From Onchocerca lupi (Eukaryota > Nematoda > Chromadorea > Rhabditida > Onchocercidae), in the NCBI GenBank assembly GCA_028564675.1, contig JAOVVO010000099.1:104773-168772 (forward strand): a DNA stretch of 64,000 bases. Reading direction: 5' to 3'. Under the pieces are notes generated by a model. It worked only from the letters and a program-made list of their open reading frames with translations. It was not told the DNA's origin and did not search any database. Each line of letters begins with the position of its first letter. The stretch's first letter is position 1. A program made the translations under genes and the position numbers. Of this stretch, positions 26,506-39,579 are shown piece after piece.

Positions 26506-29006
26506 GTATTTTTTTGCCTACTACATGTATCACGCAAAATCTATATTCGTCATCAAATTCTGTACCACTTAGAATGTTTCCTTTACATCTCGAGCAGATT
26601 TCCAAATATGATAGTTTTGGTGTTATGACACGTATTTTATAATACGAATTACGCGTAATACGTATATATTATGTACCAAAAACGTGATTATCAAATAGAA
26701 GTTCGGGGAGAAATAGGAAAATAAACAGAATTCAACAATATTTTTCAGTTGTTGAAGAAAAAAACAACGGAAAACAACGATTCAACTAGAAAAAATTACA
26801 ATTTTGATATTACACCGATGAGTGGCATCGATTTTTTGAAAAAAAGGCTACAATTCTAGAATCCTTCGTCCATTTTTTTTTATCAAGTTTGACTCGCTCA
26901 TTTGTTGATTTTTCGAATCACATACTTTTGTATCAATCAAAATGCGATAATTTGATTTGTGCTTACTTGAAATTTTTAAGAAATTGTTCTCAAAATGAGA
27001 CAATTCTTAAGGGAAAGATAATTTCGAAAATAGATTAAATTAGGAAAAACATTTTCTCAAGAGTATTCAGACATTTTGTAACGGTCATAAAAATTCATAA
27101 GAAGAAATCTCTAGATTTGTTTCGGAAATCTTTCTTATATTTCGATCCTTTCAATCAGTAACATTTTGTTACTTCTCCATATAAGACATATATGACATGT
27201 AGTATGTTATCTGAAAATTATATATAAACTTAGTCATAAAATGAAAATTTCATGGATTAAATTTATTGCAAAAAGAAAAAAAGAACAACAAATAATTTTT
27301 GTCTATTAATAAAATCTAATAAAAAAAAACTCTTGCTAACGAAAGTTACATCTGAAAATTAGCAAATCTATCACTAATAAAAATTCGGATAGATTTTTCA
27401 AAAGTTGAAAAGATGTCGAAAATAAAATTTATTCTTTTGATACAATATTTTCTAATAAATATTAACTGAAAATCGGAAATGGATATTATTTTAGACAAAC
27501 GACAAGGATAAAAATTGGAATAAAATCACGAATGAAAAATATTAAGGATATAAATTGAAATAGTGCAAATGAAAGAAGAATGATTTACTGAAATCAGTTA
27601 ATCGGTTTCATTGAAATAACAAAAGAAATAATTTAAAATGTATGAATAAATTTGACAAAAAAAAGAAGATAAATGAAACGAGAAAAGGAAATCTTATTTT
27701 ATTATTCATAAAATTTTATTAAAATTAAAATAAAAATGAAAAAAAAAAAAAAGCAATAATAAGGATTTAATGATTGATGTTGCTAATGGGAACAAATATA
27801 TGTGAAGCAATTTTTTGAAATGATTCTAATAAATTATTTAATCAATTTTTTTCTGCCAACTCTGTTTCTAAGCAACAATCGCTATAAATATTATATGAAG
27901 TTTTGAATTAAAAAGCATAAGATGGAGAAAAAAATGACATAATTTATAATAATTACCAGCGAATTGCTTCTGATTTTTCTAATTTTACTGCATCATCTTA
28001 TCATGAACGTCGCAAAATTTCAACTTATTTATCGATAGCGAAACAAAAATTATTGTCAAAGGTAATCACGTATTTTCATCTTGGAATATAGATTTTAAAT
28101 GGATTTACATGTTTTTTCTTTTTTTTTTAAATTATGAGTAACTTCCAGACAATTTATAACAGCTAAGCAATTTTTGACCTTTTTGACCTATTTTCTGCTT
28201 CCAAAAGATCTTTCATTTGATTTTCTGACGAGGAATTGGAATCTCTTGAACGATAGCATTATATAGCATTTCTCTGCTTTTTTTTTTTGATTTGATAAAA
28301 TCCCTAGCAATTCAAAAGTTTTTCGTCAAATAATTTGAAATTTTAAAACATCATGCTTCATATCTATTTGATTAGTTTTTATTCATTTTAATAATTAATT
28401 TTTGTTTGTCGTTTCTAAGCCTAAACATTCAAGTCCTTTTATTTTGATTCTTTTGGCCAGGTGTTGCAAAATTGTTGGCCAGATAATTTATTCAGATTAG
28501 TTAAAGCCTTGTAAATGTATGTGAAAGTAAATTAAGTCGATAGAAGTATTTCTGGGAAAGAATCATCTTTGTATTGCAGAAAAATTCTGAAATTTTAAAA
28601 CAAATGACGAAAAATTGTCATCACTGTGAATCATCGGGATTTCTCGATTGAAAATTCTTACTCATCGCATATTTGCTACCTGCACTAAATGAAATTATAT
28701 GATACAAAAAGTTTCATTTGAAAGAGAAAAAAAGAATTTTGACGTAAATTTCAACGTCATCTTTTCATCATTGACGTCATCTTATCATTTCACTCTTCAC
28801 TAATCTTATTTTATTAAAGAAGTTAATTTCTCATTTTTCCCACCATATATCTTCAATCTTTCCCAGAATTTAATTGTCTATTTTTTTGCTTTTTTTTTTT
28901 TTTTTTGCAAAAGAAAAATCAAAATTTTAATACATATCTTGATGTTTCCGATAGTATATCATAAAATTAAATATTTAGCATTTAATTCTATATTGTATAA
29001 GCAATT

Positions 29007-29102
29007 AAAATATGCTTGTGAAGAAATGAAATTATAAATGAATAAATTGGAAATAAATTAGTAACTGAATCAAAATATGCTTGTGAAGAAATGAAATTAT
29101 AA
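29007..29102. repeat. Two copies of a 31-bp direct repeat
   Basis: An identical 31-bp segment beginning aaaatatgcttgtgaagaaa is found at 29007-29037 and 29072-29102, 65 bp apart. The spacer also holds a related AATAAATTGG/AAATAAA stretch, consistent with a recent local duplication. Confidence 0.85.
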
Positions 29103-32070
29103 TGAAAATTGCAAATAAAGTAACTTACTAACTAACTCATAATGTATAATCTAAATAAAAAAATTGAAATACTTTAGATTGAATTAATTTGGATTAGACG
29201 AAAACAGTCTTGAATAAATTGAACTGAAACAAGCGGAAATGCACTAAATTGAATTAAATTAAAATAAACAAAACTTAAGTTGAATTGGTTTGAATAGAAC
29301 TAAATTAATTTATTCCAAAAATGTATCAGTTCGTTTTTTTTTTTTTCTTTTCCTTTCTTTTCCAATATTGATTTCATAAATAATTGAATTTTTTTTACTT
29401 TTAGTCTTTTGAATTAGTTCAGTTCAAAAGAATCAAAAGATTGGAAGTGATTGAAAACAATCAGATCGTTTTCCTAATTAATTACAAATTCGTATATATG
29501 GATTGAACTAATCCAAGTTAAATTGAATATGCTAATTTAATTTGAAGTTATTCCACACTAGCGTATAGAAACCAATTATTTTTTCTAAAAAAAAAAAAAC
29601 TTTTTTGAGTTATTTCTGTTCCGGCCTGATATTTTTTCATCTTTACATTTTGATCATTAAAAATTAAAAATTATACTTTTGCGGCGTTATAACAAATGAA
29701 AATGAGAAATGAGTAAAACTTTTCTGCGGAATATTTCGGAATATTTCAAAAATTTCTTTTCAAAAAATTATTTTTATCATTTAAAGTGAAAATTCGCGGT
29801 AATGTCAAACATTAGCGAAAAAAATGAAAGAACTGTTGAAAAATACGAATATTGAGATTAATTTCCATTTTGAAAAGAAAAAATATTTTTACTCTTGAAA
29901 TAATCACTGCATATAATTTGCCACATTTCATCATTTTATTTTTATATGTTGATTCATTAGACAACTTTCATTTTCATTTTGATTTTTTGTGGGCGAATTT
30001 TTAATTATCGCAACAATGAAACTGAATTCTCTTCTAAATTATACAAAAATTTTGATGAATTTATTAAATGACCGAACAATATACTCTTTCTCGGTTTTCA
30101 AAATCTTATTTGTGGTTACGTATTTTTTAAATGTTATCCGAAAAGATTTTGATCAGCTAATTATTCATTCATTCGTTCAAATTAATTAACTAATCAGTTG
30201 AGGAAAAAAAAAAACCGTCGGGATAAATGATTTCAAACAGTACTATATCATTTATTTTTTAAGGAGAATGAATATAGTTTGAGAGAATGCTAAGCCAATT
30301 TTACACGATATTATAATTGGCAATTTTTTTTCTGAAGACTTTTCCAGAGATTTCTTATCATCTCATGATATGATAAAACACTGGAAAGTTCCTTTTATCG
30401 ATTTATTGCAGTGAAATGAAGAAATACCACATGTAGAAAAGCTAGTATTTGATTAAAAGTGCACTGCTGGACTTTTTAATTAATTTAGGTTGGATGAGTA
30501 AAATTAATACCATTCATCTTCGAGAATTTAATTGTTTCTTCTCTACTATTCACTGAGACTAATTAAGATTAAAGCTAATTAGTTAGAAAAAACTAAAAAT
30601 TCAAAAAGAAATTCCAAAATAGAATTTTTTTCATTAAAAGAAAGATAAATCATTACAAATGGCGATTTGTTGATTTTTGAAATGAAATAGGAAATATAAT
30701 AAACTTTTGCTATCATAAAAATATTCAAACTAATTATTGATGGAAATATTCCAAGATATCCTAAATCTTTGCAAAAATAAACTTATGATAATCCTCGAAA
30801 AAAAAAAAAAAGCTTATGAATATTTATACCGAAACATGAATTGTTAACAGAAGAACTAAAAACGAATACGAGAAGTAGTCCAGCCTCAGAATTTCAACAT
30901 TTCATAGCAAATTAAATTAGGCTTTGCTCTAAGTTACAAATCCAATAGCAAAACTGTTGCCTATAAATGAGACAAAAGTTGTTTCCGTTGGTTGGTATCA
31001 TGAAAAATTTTCTGCAAAATAGTTTTAAATCAGAATTTAAAAAAAATTGATATGTTTTTTGAAAAAAAACTGGGCTGAATTAAAAAACAAAAATATTTTT
31101 TGAAGGAATAAATATTATCTAGTCATATGCAAATCAGCATTAAATGAAATAAATGAATGAAAATCCATTTTTGTTTTTTTTAAGAATATATAATAAAATA
31201 TTTTGTTGTGAAATTTGTTAATTATTCATTATCAATTGCATCATTTTATTTTTGTGGAAGGAAAGGTTGGGCAAAAATGATAAGTAAAATAATTGTTCAA
31301 TAAGATAAGCTTAACAAAATAATGTAAAAATACAAACAAATAGTTCACGTAAAAGAAATTAAATTAAAATTTGGATTAAAATAATGAACCTTAATGAAAA
31401 AAAAAAAATTCAAAAAATGTATTAATTTAGGCAATTTTAAAAAATGCTTGAATTTATAAGTACATTAATTGCATTGTTGTTTTTAAGGAGAAGAATATTT
31501 TTACTTCTCATTCAACAATGAAAAATTATATTCTGAAATGTTTCGCAAAATCATGTCAAAATTGCTGGAAATTTATGGATCTGAAATATCAATGAATTCA
31601 TTTGTTTACAAATAAGGAAATAAGTAAGGGAAAAAATAACAAGATATCTCGGGATCATTCTTCCGCAAAAAATGATTTTTTTAATGAGCCTGAAAGTGAA
31701 AGTTTCATGAAATGATTTCGACTACTTTCATATTCATTAAAAAGTTTAAAATTATGGTAGAAGAAATTAAGTATAAAATAAAAGACTTCTATCTGCAATC
31801 TTGATAAAACAAAGAAATAAGTTAACATCAAATACTCACTTTGCAATAATATTACTCTTTATTCCAACCGAGATGTTCATCTATAAATACAATTTTTTTA
31901 TTTAAAAAATGCAAAATGAATTACTATTATCGAAATGTTTAATGGTTACTTTTACCTGAGAGCTACAGCTACTTTCCACCTGTCATTTACCAGTTTTTTG
32001 TATACTTCACCACCTGTAATATTTTATTCACTTCATTAAAAATGTTCAATCATCAGGAGTATCATTCTTC

Positions 32071-32214
32071 TCTACGCTAAGACTTTATTCCTCTACGCTA
32101 AGACTTCAATCCTCTAGGCCAAGACTTCACTCTTCTAGGCCAAGACTTCAATCTTCTAGGCTAAGACTTTATTTCTCTAGGCTAGACTTCACTCCACTAG
32201 GCTAGGACTTCAGG
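32071..32214. repeat. 21-bp minisatellite, about seven copies
   Basis: Tandem array with consensus near tctaggctaagacttcaatcc. Copies start at 32071, 32092, 32113 and so on; the first two have tctacgc in place of tctaggc, the third and fourth have ggccaag, and the sixth has lost one base. The 21-bp period is a multiple of 3, but stop codons and frame breaks argue against coding. Confidence 0.9.
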
Positions 32215-33575
32215 TATGATAATTTTGACTAATCTTTCTGCATGTTCAATTATCTATACCTACACATTTCAAATGCTTTTATGAAACCATAATCCAGTTT
32301 GAAGGCTGAGAATAACGCAATTCTAAGTCCAGACCTCTAAGCGTTGCATACTTTGCAAAATCTCAAAAAGGTTAACAAAAACAAAAAATCTGAAAATTAA
32401 ATACAGATTGTTACTTTAAGCAGCAAACACTGCCATGGTTCATTTTCTAGTATACCGTATTCCTGCCCAGAATTCCATCTTTTAAGCAACAGTTAAGCTA
32501 TCCTTACAGGTTTTTTTATGTCCCACATAGGCCACAGGAGATCCATAAGGTTAAAGGTCATTATATATATAAATATATTTTTCCACAGTATCTTATACTT
32601 CCTGATACTGCTGGTAAGAGCCCAGACATGCTTCTAATTAAGCTGCCTTTACCACTACTATTTGGAACAATAATTAGGAAAAAAAGTAATTAGACATAGG
32701 AATGAAAACTAAAGATACCGTAATTACACTTTGCTTCAACAATTATAAAGGAAAAAATTTTTATAATACTGCAATTGGAAATATTTCAAAATTGCTGCTC
32801 ATTAAGGCTTGATGACTTAGAAATAAAACTCAATGCTTTGCTTTTTTATTTATCGACTTTATTTTTTTTTCTTTCTTTTTTTGCTAATGAAAAGAATGAA
32901 TATTTATCAATTAAAAATTAAAAATGAGATTTTCGATCTTTATGGAATTATTTTTTTCAATAAAATTTTCTTTTTCTTTATTCCAATTTTAGAATTGAAT
33001 TTCACTCATTAATGATAACCAATAAAACAATGAGACTTGTGAAATGGACAATGAATTGCTTTGAAACCTAAATGTTCAAAAAAAAAAAAAATAATTGCAG
33101 GGAGAAAAGCCATATATCAAAGTACGAAAAGAGATAATTGAAGTATGAAAGTAAGATTGGTTTGAAGAAATCAATTTAGAACTAAAATTTACTGATTCAG
33201 TATATTTCCCTAAAATGATTCATATATATTAATGAAGTAAAAAAATAGACTCAATTTTATCACTGGAAGATTTAACTGAGAAGATTTAACTGATAAAATA
33301 ATTTAAGTGATACTTTACAATCACTCTGTACTTGCAAAAAAAAAAAAAAAAAAAACTGTCCAAAGGATTTGTTAATTTGTACGGCAAACTGAATTGAAAA
33401 TGTGAGTAATGTATTTTAAATTATGAATTCATACCGATGATTGTTGATCTGTTAAAAAAGCAAAAATGATAAAATATGCCAGAACATATCAAAAATACTG
33501 AGTTGCAGTAATTAAAATTAATAAATGGAACGGATAATATTTGAAGTATTAATTGTAAACAAGAATTACTTGCTA

Positions 33576-33582
<7 letters not shown>

Positions 33583-33607
<25 letters not shown>

Positions 33608-33643
33608 GGAAAGTTTCCCATTTTTTTTTTTTTTTTTTTTTTT
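33583..33643. repeat. A(25)/T(23) homopolymer hairpin
   Basis: An A run (33583-33607), a small palindrome (ggaaagtttcc) and a T run (33621-33643) sit back to back, so the whole segment can fold as one long A:T hairpin. This is probably two homopolymers that expanded around a short palindrome. Confidence 0.85.
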
Positions 33644-34539
33644 GTTTCGTTCACATGATATATTTTCAACGCTAGTATAATGATATGATCGTTTTGAAAC
33701 ATTTTGAATCTCAAAATTATTAAATTTAATCTGCATGGATTCTAAACGAATATCTTTAAATTTCCTTTAGAGAGGATGAGAAATTGAACAATGAAATTTC
33801 ACTTCATAACGACATAAAATTCTCAATTTTTCGATTCTCAAACTTGCAAATTTGTTAAGCTAATATGTTTGAATTACTTTATTATCAAAGAATGCTACTG
33901 ACAAAACTGGCAGCATTGAATAGTTGCGCAAATAATTGATATTATCAATCATTATCAATAAGACATATGCAAGAGTGCCAAATTCCTCAATGTTGAAGCC
34001 TAGTGGAGCAGATTTTTAACATAACTGTCTTGGCTACGATTTCCATCTCATATGATTAAAATTACACGGTTTAAGAAAATAGGGAAAAATGAGCAAGAAA
34101 CATTCTAAATGCACATTTTTAAGCTTTTGTTCCAGGTTAGATTAAAAATTTTAGCAAAAAAACGATATTAATACTTGAATTATTCTTAATAGTTTATATT
34201 ATTGCCATCGATTTTCTTTTTTTTTTTTTGTTCACAACTGTCATATTTCTTTGTGTTTTTAGTTGAGCTTTATATACTTTAGACCTTTTATTATACTAAA
34301 AACTTTATTTACATTATTCTACAGGAATAGAATAAGTAATATTTCTGGAAAAATTTTTGAAAAAATCTTTGATAAATTAATGTCAAACTAAGCATGCTTT
34401 TGATTAAATAATTAAAAAAATTTTTTTATTTCAAAAAGTAATGCGATATTTAAGATATGAAATTTCAATTCTATATAGTAAATTATAATTAAATTTATCC
34501 TTTTGGAGTGAAATTTTCATATCCTGATGACCACAAAAG

Positions 34540-34650
34540 GAATAATTAAGATTATAATCGCATGAGAATAGGTAAACTTATGATTACAAATGCGTAATTA
34601 GACCATGATCGCAAGAAAATAAGCAAACCTATGATTACAGGTGAATAATT
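34540..34650. repeat. Diverged two-copy tandem duplication (about 60 bp)
   Basis: The order 'atgaga/aaga ATAaGcAAAC.TATGATTACA...TAATTA' occurs twice: 34561-34600 (ggtaaacttatgattacaaa) and 34613-34645 (gcaaacctatgattacaggt). No coding frame is shared. Confidence 0.65.
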
Positions 34651-37600
34651 AAAAATTAAAATTATGATTAGAATAGAAAAAAATGAGTAGAACTACATAT
34701 ATTTGCTACTAAAAGATAGAAATAGATTTAACACATAGACTGATCTAATTAGAATCGAATATTTTGACAGAACAGAAGAATTGAAATAGTATAGACATAA
34801 AATAACATAAAATGCAATCTTTTTTTTTTTTATTTTTCCTTTTCGAGATTACTATTAATATAAATGGAAAACTTAATTTTTTTCCAAATGAGAATGAGCA
34901 GTTTTAAATTGAAAAATTTCATTTCAAGTGTAGTACTAAAATAAATTGCGACTTACAATATTACATTACAACATGCAAATGATAAAAAAGACATGAAAAT
35001 GCATAGAGTATTCTCGAAAATTTTGTTTTTCGTTTTTCTTTTACTAACAATTTGTTCAAGTATTGGTTTATTCATCTTTTTGATGCGATCAACAAAATCT
35101 GATTAAAAGCAGTGAAAATGAAAAGAAAGTAAAATTAAGAAGTGGAATCTTTCAGATTTCAAATTATATTTATGAAGTAATGGAAATTTTGATTAAGAAA
35201 AGTTTCAATTTCATCAATTGAAAGTTTTTGGATAGAAAAAATTTTTCATTATGAAGTAAGAAAAAAGGGAATTCGGGGATACGATATTGTATTTCGTTAA
35301 TATTTATGCTAATATAAAGAATAGCAATCGTTTTATATTTGCCTGAAAATAATTCCATAGACTTTACAGAATAAGGAAATCCGGAAATTTGATGCACATA
35401 CGAAGTTTTATTTTTTTCTTGTCTTTTTTAAGAGCTATTTTAAAACCACTTATCATTTATAGTACTAGAACCATTAGAATTACCTCTTCATTCCTTAACT
35501 CGAATTATTAAAATTTCATAGTGACTTGATTGAAACAAGCAAACATGAGGAAACATGGATGATATTATTGCTTATCATTATTTATGATTATTTTTACAGA
35601 TAAATGTATCATTTGATGGCTTCTATCAGGCGTTTTAATTGGAATGTTAGTATTTTAACTTAGGCCCAAGTGTCATGCGGGATTTTTTTTTTACTTATAA
35701 TTCTGATAATGGCCAAGAAGCTATGTTGTAATACGGTAGAGATTGTCGAAGCAAATATATATGCTAAATATATGGTTAGGCAACTTTTCAATTTCTTTTT
35801 TAATAAAACTTCTGCGCAACAGTCGATCATGTATTATTAAAATTAATCCTTAACCACATTTTTGCATATTTCTACATTTTATCCATAACCAGTCCATTCT
35901 ATTGTCGGTTTTGTCACCAGATGATTTTCAAACTTTTTCACATAGCATTTGATTTTTTCAATGTATCATCCACAAATCAGTGTCAATTTTTTCTATTTTC
36001 AATCGATTACTTCCATTATTTCATCTGAAATTTTCATTTAAATTTTGAATTTCAATTGAAATTTTAATGTAAATTTGAATTTGCATTTTTTTCATTGATC
36101 ATAATGAATCAATGAGCAATCGTGAAACAACGATTCTATTCTCGTTGCGCTTAGTTCGTTGTAATCCGTTTCAGATCCAGATCCATTCAACTGTATTATC
36201 CTTTTTTAATTGATCGTATCACAAATTTGGTTATTTCCAATGTTACTGATATATAATTATCAGAAGTTATTGCCTAATGAATGAATTTCGTAATCTGAAA
36301 TCTTCAATTCTTTTATGTAATCTGAAATTATCCATGCCGAAGGTATTTCATATCCATCCTAATTTGGCATAAAGTAATTAATAGAGATTAATAAAGAATC
36401 AGTCCTTTTTCAATCATTTTAAATTCGCTGCCAACGCTCAATTTTTCAATGTCATTTCTACATTAAATATTATATACTAATAACTTGCAGATGGATTATG
36501 CGCATGAATTATACATTTCGTATTAAAAAAAAAAAAAAAAAGTTTCTCTTTTTGCATTGCTTCATTATCATTTTATTAATAAATGATAACTGATCTTTCA
36601 TTCTTCTAAGATTTAGACAATGTCCATTCCACCAGAAAATACAAGGGATACCATTAATAATATGGAATTCGAAAAAAAGAAAAAGCTATTCAATGATAAA
36701 TTGAGAAACTTAAAAAGATTTGATGTTTCTTTCGAAATATACTCCTTGAAATAAATAATCCTCTACCAATTATAGTATATTATAATATACTAATCATATT
36801 TCTGTTAATATTTGTTGAGATTGTGGATTAAATTGCTGGCTTATATTTAAGAGCCAATGGCGTTACTTTCATCTTCATAACTAAATTTTCTTTTTTATTT
36901 TCGATTCAAACGAATGTCTGCATCAAAATTAAAATTAAGTTGCCATCATATGGTTCATATTCTGATTTTTCGATCAAAAATCATCTAGTTTGCAATCTAA
37001 GACTGATGAGCTCTTTACATTTTCGATTATTTCATCATATCAATTTTATATTTCTCTTGTTGGAAGTTTCACAATCGATAAGCTGACAAACTTCTCTTTC
37101 ACTGTTCAATCCTTTGAATATTATCACTCATTTCCAAACTTAACTACTACTCTCTTCATACTATTGAACTAATCCAATTATTCACTATCGATTTATATGT
37201 TATTCAACTTTTGACTGATATGTTGTAGAACTAATTCAGGAGAACTTAATGTTCCCAATTCTAGTTCTTTCGTTATAATTGTTGCAACGTTTAACCAAGC
37301 TGGAAAAAAATAGGAAAGTTAGTTTAGTTGACGAAATTCATCAAATTTATTCGGAAAAATGTACTGCAATCATGTTTTCCAAAAATTACAGAGTAATTAA
37401 TTGTCAAGTTCTTGGTTTTTGCTCTTTTTTTTTTTTTTTTTTTTTAAATAACAAGGATGTGGGAATGATTGCGAAGTAAGCTGCTGCTGCTGCTGCTAGT
37501 GAACTTTCTGATGGTTCTTCCAGAAAAAATTTATGGATCATGAATTAATTTCGAAATATTCCAAGAAAAAGGCGGCCTTTAGGCAAAACTCATTTATACA

Positions 37601-39028
37601 GGAATGATGCAGTCGTTTGTTTGGATGCTCCTCAAAAATATCATACACATGAATTTAATAGTTTGAAAGTAAAAAAAATTGCCTCATTTTTTTTTTTGAA
37701 ATGAACAGAAATTCTATATTTCTAGCGGGTAAGATCGTTTTCCTTGAATATTTCAAATTTTTGAATTGCTAGACATTCATAAAACGAACAATGAAATATA
37801 CATTCAATAATGAGAGGTTAAATAATTTAATTTCAGCTAATTTCGAGAAAATTTTTGATCATAATGAGTAAGGGTTAAAGATTGTTGTAGAGAGTCACAC
37901 CGTGAGAATAGCCTCATATATACTTGGCATGATAGAATCAAAGAAGCACACTTTTCTGAAGAGACAAATCTAGAAATGCTATTTCCAGGAAATTACGAAA
38001 ATATTATTTCTTCTATGCTTCCGGATATCATCCGGAAATAGGAAAACATCAGGAAGAAGGAAAGGTTATCAGGTCGTTCATCGGACAGCTTGCCGGACTT
38101 CTCTTTCATTTTGCTTGCATCCTTTTCTTGAAATTGTCTCCTCACTGATAACATTCTTTCGGATTGATTGATTGATTTTACGAGACATTGATTACTGGGA
38201 CAGATATTTATGATGGCTGACGATGATAAATGAGCCCAATCGTTATCGAAAGGATAGGCACAGGGACAGGAGCCAAATGATCGGTGATGAAATAGCGCTG
38301 ATGCAATTTGGTCTCAGAGCCAACAGCACTCTCTTCCATTCACTCACTCATTTCGTTTCATAATAATTTGAAATTTCATTTTTCTCTATTCTTTCTTTTC
38401 TCATCGCTCTACTAGCTGCATCTCTTTACAAATCAATACATATACATGCATCGTGTAATGCTTTCTCTGCTTGTTTCCTCTCTACCTCTGCTTCATTCTT
38501 AATTTGCTATATTAATCTGTTATCTCCGGTCGCTGTTTGCATGTTGAAAAATTAAAGTTTAAAAAATTTAAAACTCTAAAATTTAATCGTTAATTTTTCA
38601 AAATTATTTTAAGCTTCTATTTTAAACCTAATTTTCTTTTTTATTACAACTTTTTATTTGTATCGGAAACATCGAAGTAATTTTCGCATAAATATGTTCA
38701 AATAACCAAATTATTGTATTTTAGCATATTTTCTAAATAATTTATCATCTAAGATGAATATAAATCAATGTTACGATGTCTAATGTAATGAAATATTTAT
38801 CTTATTCTCATTTTCATCTCCGATTACCGCGCTTCATCTTCAGTAGTAAAATACGGAAAATTATTCGCTAGCAATTATTTTCACTCTTATAACCTAGCTT
38901 ATAATGTAATGTATGGATTGCTATAAAAAATTTTCTAATAAATTTTCAAATCACCTGACAATCAAGCTAATATGCAAAATTTGAAAATGTTGTTAAGCAA
39001 CTTTTACTAAAAAAATGGTTTTTATCTG

Positions 39029-39346
39029 TTGAAATAGCTTCATTCCTTTTTTTTTCTATTACTTTGCTTTAATCGGTATTCGACGAATGGCATTTTCCTA
39101 CAACTTCCAAATTTCATCAAATTCTATCAATTTTCATTACTGATAATCCTCACATAACTTCCCTTTCTATCAACAACAAGTTCAAATCATCAATTTATTA
39201 TCGATAATCATCAATTGGTTTGTATCATAGTTATGGCGAATAAAATCCGTCAAGCCAAAAATTTCGTTACACGACAAATTTAATTCTATTCAATTTCCAA
39301 TCCCACAAAAATTTTCCGCAGAAAAATTCTCCTTTTACGACAATTT
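39029..39346 (+). repeat. 5' LTR of the BEL/Pao relic
   Basis: Matches 41480-41765 over several blocks in order: tttaatcggtattcg / ttttgatcgatattcg; ttatcgataatcatcaatt / ttatcgacaatcatcaatt; catagttatggcgaataaaa / catagttacagtgaataaag; ccaatcccacaaaaat / ctaatcccacaaaaat; and a final gacaattt. The start is uncertain and rests on a weak match of tgttgaaatagctt to the right copy near 41275. Relative to that copy, the left LTR lacks roughly 170 bp. Confidence 0.75.
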
Positions 39347-39579
39347 TTTGGTGCTCGAGATAAAATAGATATGTTTGATATGTTAGAGAACTGGAGAAGT
39401 CGAAATACCAAAATCGAAGAATCAAAACCTTCGCAGTGAAATTAACGAAATCGACTTGGAAACTCATGGAAGCAAAATTATCCTCAAAATGAAAAAAAAA
39501 ATCTTCATGTTGATAATTATAAATTATCAGCTAAAAGCACAGAAGAAGCACTTAAAAAATACGAAGAGATGAAATCATT

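Larger units (their letters stand above)
24933..39028. other. 14-kb AT-rich intergenic desert
   Basis: The part next to 24933 is the likely flp-19 promoter. Beyond it there are A/T homopolymers, short duplications and one minisatellite (32071-32214), listed separately. Short ORFs such as 26327-26605 (minus) and 36990-37172 have no family resemblance. The block at about 37,900-38,350 is richer in G+C than its surroundings, but I recognise no gene in it. Small multi-exon genes like flp-19 could be hidden here. Confidence 0.5.

Noticed and set aside
26327..26605. 92-codon minus-strand ORF starting MEICSRCKGN
   Set aside because: The CxxC looks zinc-knuckle-like, but there is only one pair, and half the frame is generated by a local DNA duplication and AT-rich sequence.
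37482..37497. CTG trinucleotide run
   Set aside because: Only about five units and not in a supported reading frame.
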